The translations under genes and the position numbers were made by a program. Of a stretch of DNA of 64,000 bases, positions 28,601 to 42,000 are shown piece by piece. The notes under the pieces are model-generated. The model did not search any database. It saw nothing but the letters and a program-made list of their open reading frames with translations, and was not told the DNA's origin. The stretch spans positions 868,001 through 932,000 of the forward strand of contig BGZK01000014.1 in NCBI GenBank assembly GCA_005406025.1, written 5' to 3'. Each line of letters starts with the position of its first letter. Position 1 is the first letter of the stretch. Origin of the DNA: Eumeta japonica. Taxonomy: Eukaryota > Arthropoda > Insecta > Lepidoptera > Psychidae.

Positions 28601-30055
28601 GAAAGCAAATAGGTGCAACTTCATCAGCGGCAAATCACCATAGAGATACACGTATCATCGGCATCTGGTAGCCCTTAATTAACCTTTAATAATCACCATT
28701 AAGAGATTACGAAATACCGTAGACACAGTTTAGCGACTCGGAAGTGGCGTCGTTGGCGCGGAAAGAGCTCGCAACGCGACCTTCTTATGTTGAGATGAAT
28801 AGGGCGATCGGACAGCAGGACAGAAAAGGTTTACGGCAAAGGCCGAAAAATATTGCAAGCAATAGATGGCGTTGGCTTTTACAAGCCACGAGGGCATCCC
28901 TGCTCTAAATACGAGATAGTGCCTGGTGCTAGTTGTTTTCGCATGTAATACAAGGAGAAGGGAAGATACTTCATCTCGCGCGAAATTTACTCAGAATGAA
29001 ATAAGTAAGCGAGTGCAAATAGAAATGTTTTTGTGTATCAAAAACCATCAACAAAAAGTTATAGTACTGAATATTTTTCTTTATGAATAAAAGATGTACT
29101 TGAAATAAACTATATATATATAGTTTATTTCAATTTATTATATATAAATAATAAAATAAAAATAAAGACAATTTTTTGTGAGGCAGTAAGTAGCTATACC
29201 TAATTAGCCATTTTGCAGATTCTAGTTATGTGTTATGTCTCAATAGCTGCTGCACTAACATTATAATATAAGCCTTCACAGTTCGCACACCCGCTATGCC
29301 ATCTGACATTTGATCAAATCAAATCAAAATCAAATATGTTTTCATTTCGTCGGTAATGAACACTTGAATTGAATGAATTACACTTGTAATACATCATTAA
29401 TGAATTCTTTTCGATATTACCACCCATTACAAATGCTGATTGAAAGTAAATTTATATCTATCCGAAGTATTGAGAAACAGTTTACTATATAAGTGAAAAT
29501 TCATATTTTTGTAATTAGATATTCTAACTTTAAACTGCTTGTAGATTCATAATTCACGTACTTAAACAGACTTGTATTGAACTGAAAGATTAATTTTCAC
29601 AAAGTTATTAACAATGCACCAAATTAAAATACACCTAATATACCTATATATAGAATATATATGTATAGAATATATATGTATATAGAAATATACCTAGTGT
29701 TTACATTTAATAATTATAGGTGCACATAATTTTTATTATTTATTGTGTTTTATACTTGCATTACATATATTTTTTTTACAAAGCACTTCAAACTTTTGTA
29801 ATTATTTTTGCTAGTGATTATTTAACCTGTCTTTTGTAGGCACACCATTCACTAACGCCAACAAATTGATTACAAAATCAAAAATCTATCTTACAATCAT
29901 CAATTTAAACGGGACTCGACTCTTGTATTCGATTAATATATGGATTTGTTTTCAGAAATCATGGAATATAATGCCACACATACTTAAACAACTGTGTTAT
30001 TACTTAGTCACGCGCGACAACTATAATATACAAGTGGACTATGACACATTTATGC

Positions 30056-30095
<40 letters not shown>

Positions 30096-33000
30096 AGCGA
30101 AATACCACTGACAGACTGACTGATTGACTCATCGCAGGATCTCCGAAACTATAGGTCCAATTGATTTAGAATTTGGCATAGTGACCAAATTGCTAATCAA
30201 ATAAATCCTATTCAAAAAAAAACATCATTTTGTATTTGCGCAAAGCCATGAATAAAAGATAGGAATCTTATAAAGCAATATCTGTAACTAAATATCTCGT
30301 CAACAGATGGCCGTTTATATAATTTTAAATATCGTTTTTCCCATGTCTTCTTCTTTTTTTCCAAAAAAAAAAAGAAAGTCAATTATTTTTATCAGATTAC
30401 TTTGAATGTATACGTTACATTAAAACATAAATACATAATTAAGTAAATAAGACAAGTCCATTTTCTATTAATTAACAGCAAAGCAAATAGACTTAGTTTA
30501 ATACTGATTAGTAGTATAATGTTGAAATTATTACCAAACTAATGACGATCTTTTCTGTTAACAAAACTTTAATAAAAAAAAACTTATTACGTTGATATTT
30601 ACGAACATACGAGCTCAATACTTTTGCAATAAAATTATCTCATAAAAGAAAATAACCCGAGTCAAGAAAGAAGACAACAGAAGATAAAACGTCTAAAAGA
30701 AAGAATGAACCGTTATTACAAAAAAACACACACAGAACGAAAAATTAGGACTCACGTGTTCTGTGTTTTTAGTTTAAGCCTGCCCTTCACTCCATCGCCA
30801 GTCTTTAGCCGCTTTACGAACGAACTTCGAGCCGTGTGGGCCTGTTCTAGCAGGCATATCGGTGCAGAGATTTTCGAGAAAACACGAAACGACTCTTCTA
30901 GCAGAGCAGCTCCACTGGCGGGGAAGTGCTCGCCGATTGCAGGTATTATACGTATCTGATATCTGCATCGGGCCATGTAATTATGGAGAGTGAATAATAT
31001 TTAGTTGATAAGATAGGGCGCGTTGTACGTAGGCACATGAACGTTATATTGGGTCGTGACGACGGTTTCGCTCGCGACCGAGGATTGTCGGAAGTGAGTT
31101 ACCTCACGGACGAGAGATGCGGCTCCCCGTCCCACGGTCTTGAAAAGAACGCGAAACGGTTTTATAGTGGAGCACGCTTTACGTTTTCCTTGCACGTGAC
31201 ATAACAGAGACTGATTGAACGGTTCCCTTGTTAATAATGATTGTAAACAATTGTTCTTCGGAATTAATAATCGAATCAAATCATATCTATGATATCTTTT
31301 ATCCCGGAAATACTTATAGTTTCTGTATGAAAATTCAAAAATCCTCAAAGTAGAATGTGTTGATTGGAATTGAATCGAAGGTTGGACCGAAATCTACATG
31401 AAGAGCAGAACTGAAACAAAATTGGAAAGCGGGAGTGGCATCGGGATTGGGACAGAATCGACAGTACGCCAGAGCTTGAGTTCACGACGGAGACGGCGCC
31501 ATCTGCCGATAAAAAAGGTGTGGAAATCGATTTTAGGGCCGAGCGGACGGAGCTGCAGTTAAGCGAATGATGCTCGTGCGAATAAATCGTAAGGCGAATT
31601 TATCAATCATCACATAGTTATTAATTTTCATAGAATACAAAAAATAAACTGCACTATAAAAACATTTTTTTATATATATAAGGATAAGCACATTTTTGAA
31701 TTCATAGGAGGATTCGCGAGATGCAATTAGCATATTTTGCGATCTCCCCAAGGCTTTTGATTGTGTTCATCATGAAACTCTGATCGGGAAACTACGTTAT
31801 TTATGAAAAAATATTATTATTAATAAAAATTTATGATTTATAAAAAAAATAGAAATGTTTAAAAGGAATAGTTGCCGTCATAAACTCAATAACAGAAATA
31901 AAAATAAATTGATTTTACATATTAGTCGACTGTGTAAAATCACAAATTAATTTAGAGGGCTCTGTGTGCGCATGTTCAATAAGGTCTCTGTGGATATACA
32001 AGATTTACCCCTATATAAATTTAAGAGTGTTATTAAACAGTCACTCAGTAAAAAAGGGTATTATACAATTTCCGAATATTTAGAAGACAAAAATCAGTGG
32101 GCATAAGCGGCTCGACTTCTTACCGAGCTGTTTCATTCTTAATGGTTTCGTATTTGTTTTGGCTATGTATGTCCAAATTAGAAAAGAGCTACCCTTAAGT
32201 TTCTTGCTCGTTCTTCTTGAGGGAAAACTGCCTTCCGAACGAGCGGTAAAGTGTAAATTCGCAAAAAATGATGACGTATTTCAAGTGTTATTTTGTAACC
32301 TATGAAATAAAGATATTTTGAATTTGAATTTGAATTTATGATGACGTATTAAATAAAAAGCATTCTTCAATTTTTTCGACATGCACTTCTGTGATAATCA
32401 TATTAAAGTCAGAATATTCCATTAATATTCATAAATCGATATTTATATTAGTGCTGAACAAAGAGTTTTACTTTCTGTCCATATAGATAATTACATTTTT
32501 TTGAAAATAAAAAAAAAACCAGTTATCACGAAGGGGCTCTCAAAACGTGACGACCGACAGTTAGCGAGTCGTTAACGACACGCGGAGCTATTAGCTATCG
32601 TCGGAAACTGTAAAGAACTATCCGCATTCCGTATGTAAAACATTTGGAATTATTGGAGCGAGATGAATCGCCGACATATGCACTCGCCTCGTCGCACCGG
32701 ACATATCCATAATACCACACATGCGTGTCGCATGCCGTGAGAACATTCGACGCCAGAAATCATGGCATTTTAATTTTCCATTCGACCATTCGTCACGAAT
32801 CGATTTCATGGCTTTAATTGTCATTGAAAAAATCGGCACGTATCTAACTAAAAAACCCCTTAAAGCTTATTGAAATTCTATCTTCATTTTGAAATCTTAA
32901 CTTGCGTACGCGCATCGTCACACCTCAATGACATCATAAAGTGCGCTGTAAATCAATCGCGTACAGATATCGGTTAAGCTCACTCATGTGCTGAAACCGA

Positions 33001-36000
33001 TAAAAGAAGTGTATACGCAGACCGTAATAAAATTATTATTGACAAAAAGTTAATGACAATAAAAAAAAATGACGTGACTATGTAATTATAGCGTGGACCA
33101 CTGTCACTCCATCACTCCATATTTTTAGTAGTACTATATTAGTAGGTACATGATATGAATTTAGTAAGATACAAAAGTGAAATTGAAAAAAGATCGAAAC
33201 GAGAAAATCTACTGAAGAACGCGACTAGACCGACATAACTCACAGAATTAGTTAGTAGAAGTGACAATGAGCAGGCCCATCGCTCGTAGACCGACAACCG
33301 CTGGAGAAGACAGGTCATCGAGTGGCGACCGCGAACTAGACGGCGCAGCGCGTGGCGGCCTCCCACCAGGTGATCTGATGACCTGGTGAGAGCCTCGGGC
33401 CACCTGTGATCGCAGGTAGCCGAGATCTTACGTCGCGGAAATCTAGAGAGGAGACATATCTGCAGCAGTGGATGTCCAACGGTTAAAAGGCTAAAACGGC
33501 TAAATCAGAACCTTATAGCAACCAATGCGATTTTTAGCTCATATCAAATGTTAGTCTATGTTCATATCAACGAAGTATGCCATATCGCTATTTCTTATAC
33601 AGCTACACCAAAAATATGCAATTAATATTTTAAAAAAAATACAAAATACATTTACTATAATAATATGCATAAAAAATTAGGTTTTGCGCTTCAATAAAAT
33701 TAAGTGCTTATTAATTATTATACAGTAAATAGCCGGAGCGAGAAAGAAGAATGGACATCCTCATTTCAGTAATTTATAACTATTAAAGTGACTTATAACA
33801 TCACGCATACGATACGAAATGACTTCTCACGCCATATTATTTTTTCGATGAAAATAAGGCACAATGCACCATATATATGTATATGCCGGAACATTGCTTA
33901 AAGTCGTAAGTACGACATAATTTAAAATAAACATCATACATGACGCTATCGCAACTAAGTGACGGCAATCGTATTAATAAGCAAATTCATATGACCATTT
34001 AGTTCAAAAATAAAAATCCAGCTACTTTCTTCATTAATATAATAAAAACAATAGATCGAGTTACCCAGTTCCATTGACGGAACGACGACCCTCAACGTGT
34101 ATCATTTTATGATGATGTAAAACCCAATCATTACTGAATTCGTAAGAAGGCATGAAACTGATTACATTAAAGAAAGTCAACTGGCTAATTCTCAAGGCCC
34201 TTTTATTGTGACTCATGCTGAAACCTATCGAACCTTTATTATAGTATGACAAATGCATAGCACACAATCCTCGGGACAGTACTTAAATCTTATGGATCCC
34301 TATTTATAAATACACAATTTATTTATAATAAATTTGGATTGGATAGTAAAAGTGAAACTATACTTTGAATACGATCTAACAAAGCGTTTGTCCTCCTTCA
34401 TCTCGAACGGCCGTGACGTCCGGCGTCAACTCACGAGCCAAGTTTTAAACCTGTTTTGACATTTCACGTAACAGCAAATTGACTGTGGAGCGTATATAAT
34501 TAAATCGGATTTGATATGTGCGAGGGCCGAAGTCAGAAATAACCGCACAAAGATATTTCAGTTATTATATAGGTGGTTTGTGGTTAATAATGATGGACTT
34601 TGTAGAAATATATCCTAGGTCTATTTCACTATCTCTTCTTTCTCCCTCGTCCGTCTTTTGCCAACCGTCTGTCTAGTCTTCTTCACATACTCGATCAACC
34701 TTCAAAGATGCGCTATGTGGGAGGTAGGCATTAATTTTTTTTACCACTCTGGCCATTAATATTACACTCAAACTTGACACTGGGCAATGAAGCACAGAAG
34801 GCCCTTTTGTCTTATACAAATAAAATACAACAAAATATTGAAATTGTTTGGGTGATCGCTATATATTATTGTTGAAATTATAAGAAAATTTAAATTAATT
34901 AGGTAACACTATTTTTAGTTCACATTTTTGCCAAAAGGTGGCACCCGTGTATGTACTGTGGTTTTTAGTATTCGTTTTCTTACCTTCAATGTGCATCGCT
35001 ATATATAAATAAAATATATAAAACAAGAAAACATTGTTTATAGAAATCCTATCCCATAAATAAAATAGGTTATGGGCCCAGGACACTGCTAAATAAAAAA
35101 AAAAAAAAAGGTAAAGAAAAAGTGAAGTGACATTCCGTTCTAGAATTTCTGATAGTCATTGACTGATAGATAACCTCAAAATGGATCCCGCACGGTCAAT
35201 GAATCTAGAAAGATTTGATGGAAATAACTTTAGGCAGTGGAAATTTCAAATCAAATGTGCCTTAAAGGCAAAGGGAATCGATATTTCTATACCGAAACCA
35301 GAAATAAATAGCACCGAGTGGTTAAAAATGATGGCATGGCGATGTTCATCATAACCTCTTCGATGGATTTCAAGCAAATTACCTTGATAGAAAACTGTGA
35401 AACTGCTAAAGAAATAATGGAAAACTTGAATCTATTTACGAACAAAAGAGTGAACTATGTAAAATGCTGATTCATGAAAAGTTCTATCAATACAAAATGT
35501 CTGAAAATGACAGTGTAGCACAACATATCTCGAAAGTGGAAAATCTAGCAAAACAGCTGAAAGAAAGTGGCGAGAGTGTAAGTGAAATGGCCATTATAAC
35601 AAAAATAATTGGAACATTGCCCTGAAGTATAGGTCAATACGTCAAGCATGGATGTCATTAGACCCCACACAACAAACTCTCAATAATTTGACTGCCCGTC
35701 TTTGGATGAAGAATCGAGTTTAGCATCTGTAGAAGAACAAGAAACAGCCCTTCTTGTTGTCAATAAAGGTTGGAAGAATGTGCCAAAGCAGAATGGGCCA
35801 AGATCATGTGGGAGCGGTACAAGTCAAAACAAAACTACTAAACATAGATTTGAGTGTTACAATTGTGGAAAGCGTGGCCATTTTTCTAAAGAGTGTCGTT
35901 TTCCAAAACAGAACAAACCAAGAAAACATCTGAAAGAATCTTCAGACATGTTGGCATTTAATGTCGAAATCAGTTCCTATAATACAGAAGAAAATGCTTG

Positions 36001-39000
36001 GATCATGGATAGTGGCGCCTCTGCCCACATGACATTTAGAAAAGATTTCTTTGTAGAGTTACTTAAATGCAGCGAAATCATTGACATTGGGAAACAAGCA
36101 ATCGGTAGAAGTCTCTGGCATTGGTAAAGTGTTGATAAAGAGATATGTCAATGGACAGTGGGAAACCAGTGAACTGCATGGGGTATTGTATGTCCCAAAT
36201 TTGAGAAGAAACTTATTTTCAGAAGGTGTTATTATACGAAAAGGTTACACTATTATGAAGAAAGATTCAAATGCTTCGATTTATAAAGACAAAAAAATGG
36301 TAATGAGTGCCAAAATCACAGAAAACAATTTATATGAGTTGAATATAAAAACAATAATTCCTGATACTTGCAACTTGGTTCAAAATAATCAAAGTGATAT
36401 CAAAACGTGGCATGAGCGACTGGGACATATTAACCTAAAAGAAATCAAAAGTATGTGTGCCAATAATGTTGTTGAAGGATTAAAAATTAATGAAATTGAT
36501 GAAAAGAGTTTTGTTTATGAAGCATGTGCATACGGAAAACAATGCAGGTTTCCATTTCGTAAATCTGTAAGAGGTGAAGGACTACAGCCTGGTGACTTAA
36601 TCTACAGCGATGTCTGTGGACCAATGAGTCACACATCAGTTCAAGGGATGAGATATTTTGTGTTATTTAAAGACGCAGCTACAAGTCACAGGCATGTATA
36701 TTTTATTAAAAATAAAAGTGATGTTCTGGAAGTTTTCAAGAAATATAATTGTATTGTAAAAAATAAATACATGCACAATATCAGAATCTTACACACAGAT
36801 AATGGAAGAGAATACGTTAACAAAGTTTTAAAGAATATTTGGACAAAGAGGGTATAGTACATGAGCTCACTGCCCCATACACTCCAGAACAAAATGGGCG
36901 TGCAGAAGAGAGATTAGAACCATAGTGGAGAGTGCTCGCTCCATGTTATATGCAAGAGATCTGCCACTGGACCTGTGGGCAGAAGCTGTGAACTGTGCAG
37001 TTTACATATTGAATAGAACATCTTCTAGCCAAACCCCAGGTAAGACACCATATGAATTATGGAACGGAACGAAACCAGAATTGGGTCATTTGAAGGTGTT
37101 CGGCAGTATTGGATATGTCCATGTTCCAGATCAATTAAGAACAAAATTGGAAAAGAAGAGTGAGAAAATGCTGCTGATTGGTTATGACAACACCAATTAC
37201 AGAATGTATGACATGAATAAAAAGACAATTAAAATTTCAAGAAATGTGATTTTCGATGAACATCAAGTTCCAGAAGTAAGAAAGAATATTACACAAATAT
37301 GTACTATTGATGATAATGAAGAGACAACAATACAAAATAATGAAACTGAAGTAAGAAATATGGATGAAACATTAATTAAAACTACAGTGTCAGAGTCTGA
37401 TGACAGCTTGTTGAGTTGCAACAATGATGATCCAACATATGAGCCATCACAAGAAATAGAAGATATAATGTCACACCGGAACATAACTTTGAGGCCAAGA
37501 AATAATAGACGTTTTGAAGCTAATCTAGTTGAATTGTCATTGCCTCAGACATATGATGAAGCTTTGCAGAGTCCACAGAAATATGAATGGTCTCAAGCCA
37601 TTAAAGAAGAATTATCTGCACATAAAGAAAACAACACCTGGAATGCGGTACCAAGAGCTGGTCAACGAACTCTTACAACAAAATGGGTTTTCACAATTAA
37701 GAAGGGTGAGAATAATGAAGCACGTTACAAGGCTCGCTTATGTGCACGTGGGTTCACTCAGATTAAAGATGTGGATTATCAAGAAATATTCTCTCCAACA
37801 ACGAGGTATGACTCTATAAGAATTATTCTTTCTATTGCAGCAAAGCATAAGTTAGAAATACAACAATTTGATGTGAAAACTGCCTTTCTTAATGGGCATC
37901 TTCAAGAAAATATTTTTATAGAAGTACCTGAGGGTGTATCTGTATCTTTAAATAAAAGTCATGTGTTAAAGTTAAATAAATCTCTGTATGGGTTAAAACA
38001 GGCTTCTCGTTGTTGGAACAAAAGGTTCACCGAGTTTTGATGAAATATGGTTTTGTACAATCTCAGGCTGATAATTGTATTTTATAGGGATTTTAATGAA
38101 ATCAAAGTATTTTTAATTATTTATGTAGACGATGCTCTTATCATATCTTCAAATAAACAACTCATACAAGAGATAATAGAATATTTGGAACAAGCTTTTA
38201 AAATAAAAGTTTTACAATTGAAACATTTTGTCGGTATGGAAATTAAAAAAATAAATGATTGTATCTATATTCACCAAAGGGGTTACATAGACCATATAAT
38301 TGAGAAATTTTGTATGACAAATGCAAATCCAACTAGTACTCCTGCAGATATAAATGTCATTATAACAAAGAATGTTGATGAAAATATTGTGAAGTTTCCA
38401 TATAGAGAAGCCATTGGTTCATTACTATTTTTGTGTTCTGTTTCAAGGCCTGACATATCATTTGCTGTAAATGTATTAAGTAGATATGTAAACAATCCAA
38501 GTCAGCAACATGTTAATGCTGTGAAGCGTATAATTAGATACTTAATTAATACTAAACATTTATGTATAAAATATGGAGAAAGTAATGGTTTAATTGGTTA
38601 TTCTGATTCTGATTTTGCAAGCGATGTTGATACTCGTAAGTCTACAACTGGTTATATTTTTATCATGAATGATGGTCCAATTACCTGGTCCAGCCAAAAA
38701 CCAAAGACCATTGCTCTCTCCACAACTGAAGCAGAGTTTGTGGCTTCATGCGAAACTGCCAAAGAAATACTGTGGTTACAGCAACTATTATTAGAATTAG
38801 GTGAAAGTTGTGAATGTGTAACTATGTATGTTGATAATCAGAGTGCCATAAAACTGATTAACAATCCTGTTTATCATAAAAGAACCAAACACATAGATGT
38901 CAAGTATAATTTTATTAGAGAAAAAGTTGAGTTGGGTCTGATTAAAATTAATTATGTTCCTAGTGAAAATCAATTAGCAGATATTTTAACCAAAGCATTA

Positions 39001-42000
39001 CCCACTCAAACTTTTACCTATTTGAGGGATCAGATTTTGTTTAATAATTGTTAAGTTTCCTTATTTAGTTTTTGAAGAGAGTTAAATTTTTGTGGGAGTG
39101 TTGAAATTATAAGAAAATTTAAATTAATTAGGTAACACTATTTTTAGTTCACATTTTTTGCCAAAAGGTGGCACCCGTGTATGTACTGTGGTTTTTAGTA
39201 TTCGTTTTCTTACCTTCAATGTGCATCGCTATATATAAATAAAATATATAAAACAAGAAAACATTGTTTATAGAAATCCTATCCCATAAATAAAATAATT
39301 ATCATATATGAAATATTTAAAAAAATGTATCAAGTGTTAAATTCTAAATTATATTTATTTAAGTTAGAAATTTTATAAAGAAAATATACAAATTTCAATG
39401 ACGTGGACGAATATTGATTATCAAGTCTCAATCGGCCCATAATTGACCTATAACCCTTTCCCAATCTTTTTATTTCGAAATAAGAGATTTGGACCTTAGT
39501 GCTTCGTACTAATCCAGTAAGTCTTAGGGACTGCCAACACCATTGCCACCAATTTAATGACAACGTCCAAAACCAACGGCTTAATGTTCTCACCGTGACA
39601 CGGAGGGATTAGTTTAATTTGATTTAATTTAAATCACCGCACATCTGTCCCGTAATCAGGATTTGAACTTAATTCCTTGTGGTTTAAAAGCTTATAATCA
39701 CTAGAGCCACGATCGCTCCTTATAATGCAATATTTAACCTCGAACAAAACAGATCCGCTTTCTGCGCAAACAAAAGCCTTTTGGGCTTCCCAGTATTGTA
39801 TTTTTTTTTCATAGACGAATTTTAGCCATCGGAAATTTCATGGTCATGCTTCTACGTCATAAAAATCGACATAAAACAAGCGGGCTAATCGAGTTAGTTG
39901 ATTTTTGACGTCGCCATAGTTCGACCGCTACCCTCATAAACACCGTTTATTACAAATGATTTGAACTTTATAGACGTATTTGTATTTTCACTGTACCCGA
40001 TACAAGCAAAAGTCGCTGTAGATCGATTCGACCATACAAAATGATATTCAAAAGCCAAGCGAGTAGACGTGTACAACTTTAATGGTCCGTTCTCTAAGAA
40101 ATGAAATAAAGTAGGGCGCTCGTGTATCTCCTATATAAATATTTAAATGTCAATTCGGTCATGCAGTTCAGGCTGGTTGTGATAGATGCGTTTGCGATGC
40201 AGCTTAATATTTATAGAATTTTCTAAACGTTCTTGTTGTAAGTCTACAGAATACACGATTTATATGGTTTCGTGCATAAATGTTTAAAATGTGGAAGGCA
40301 CCCATTTCGTTATTTCATCTAGTAATATATATACGTTCACAAATGAGCAGAAAATGCGTCCCGAATATTTCAATTCAATTAACAACCTCGTAAAGTAATG
40401 AAAGAAAATATACAATAACATATGAAAGAAAAATCTGAAAACGGTTGAATCTGCAAGCCATCCCTAAAATTACCCGCTATTATGTTTATTGATGTGTTTT
40501 TGAGCTCCTCGAGTTCAAAAATGTAGTACTCTATAAATTTATGAGCTTTGAGGACTCAAAAATTCGAAACACTATCGGTTTGAAAAACATCCCTGAAACT
40601 TCTTGCTACTGCTGAATTCAAAGTGTTCAAAAAATATACATAGCAGTAAATTATTAAGCTCTAGGAGCTCAAGAGGTTGATTTTAGTACTTTTTTGAAAT
40701 CCCCGATCATAAAAATAATGTTTAAACAAGATTTATGTTTTTCGACTTACAAAATCCAGAGATATTGAAAAAAATACTTTTATTTTTCAAATACCATATC
40801 TTTCGAAAGCATTTTTCGTTTTATTTCGTTCTTCTTTACGTCATTTGACACAGTTTTCAAGCAAAAATAGATTACCGAGTACCAAACGACAAATTTATAA
40901 ATTATTTTGAAGAAAAAAAACACGTTTTTTGAACTTTTCGTTTGTTTCGAACTTATTTTGAACGAACCATTTAATATTGATACGGTTTACGTGAGTCGAC
41001 GTTGTGTTATTACGAAAAGAGCTTATTAGTATAAGATTTGATGAAAACGCGATTTTCGAAAATTGGACTGAATTTTTTTTCCAAAATGGCATCTACCTTA
41101 CCCGCGATAGGTCGACCAGAGCAAGGTTCGTCTTTGATGTTAAAGTTATCGGAAAGAAAAGGCTTGTATCTCTTTTGTGCTACTCTTACTGACACTGTAT
41201 AAGATCCCTAAACGTCACAATTTTGTTTTTTGCGGCTTGTGTGGCATTTTTAATAATAAAACTTTAAAATATATCGAATTTCTACATCAGATTTAATTAT
41301 TTTGGTGTACAGAAAAACAATAGAAAAATGGCGGGATACCGTTTTCACTTTTTATTTTTATTTTGTAAAATGTCATCTACTTAATGGTACCAAAACTAGC
41401 GAGATACAAAGAGCACAACCAAAGAGGTTTTACTGCAACTTTTTTCTTATAAATTACAAAAAACACTTTTTTCCCGACCTAATATATAAACGTACGACAC
41501 ACAAAAAGCTATTTTTGAACCTTAAACATTCTAATTTGCTTTTTTTTAATTGCTTAAAAATCTAAACATGTTTTTTAGAAGATATGTAAGCAAATAACTA
41601 ACAAATAAAGGATTTTGATTGTTATCATATTAGCTGTTTGACGTCAAAATTAATGGACTGAAAACGCTTAAACCAGTTTTGTGCCACTCTTACCGACACC
41701 GCATTAGGTTCATAAACGTCACAAATCTGTTTCGCGAAATGTATCGCATTTTTACCTTTTTGTAATAAAACTTCAAAATGTTTCGAATTTCTACGTTAGA
41801 TTCACTCATTATTGTGGACAGAAAAAAAAATAGAAAAATGGCGGGACCCAGTTTTTGGTTTTTATTTTCCTTTTATTAAAATGTCATCTATATAATGGTA
41901 TCAAAACTCGCTAGACACAAACAGCACAACCAGACATTCTACAGCAACTTTTTACTTATAAAACTCGAAAAAAGTATATATTATAAGTATATATATAATT

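Larger units (their letters stand above)
28045..31730 (-). other. Start of the 32-kb intron: mostly unrecognised sequence
   Basis: AT-rich sequence with two inverted repeats (28457-28506, 29100-29131), a short duplicated AT motif at 29650-29690, an (AT)n run and an interspersed-repeat fragment, listed separately. A GC-richer patch at 30780-30980 is open in three frames at once and gives no credible protein. Confidence 0.5.
34870..39297 (+). mobile_element. Ty1/copia LTR retrotransposon, full length, coding frames broken
   Basis: A 4,428-bp element with direct LTRs at 34870-35067 and 39099-39297, a primer-binding site just after the left LTR, a purine tract (GGGAG, 39094-39098) just before the right LTR, and a 5-bp target duplication ATTAT at 34865-34869 and 39298-39302. 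Domain order (gag, zinc knuckle, protease, integrase, reverse transcriptase, RNase H) is that of copia, with integrase before reverse transcriptase. It lies in the same direction as BBS5, antisense to the host gene's intron. Confidence 0.97.

Noticed and set aside
30705..30980. GC-rich patch with overlapping frames on both strands
   Set aside because: Several frames are open at once with no recognisable domain and no matching splice signals; left unannotated.
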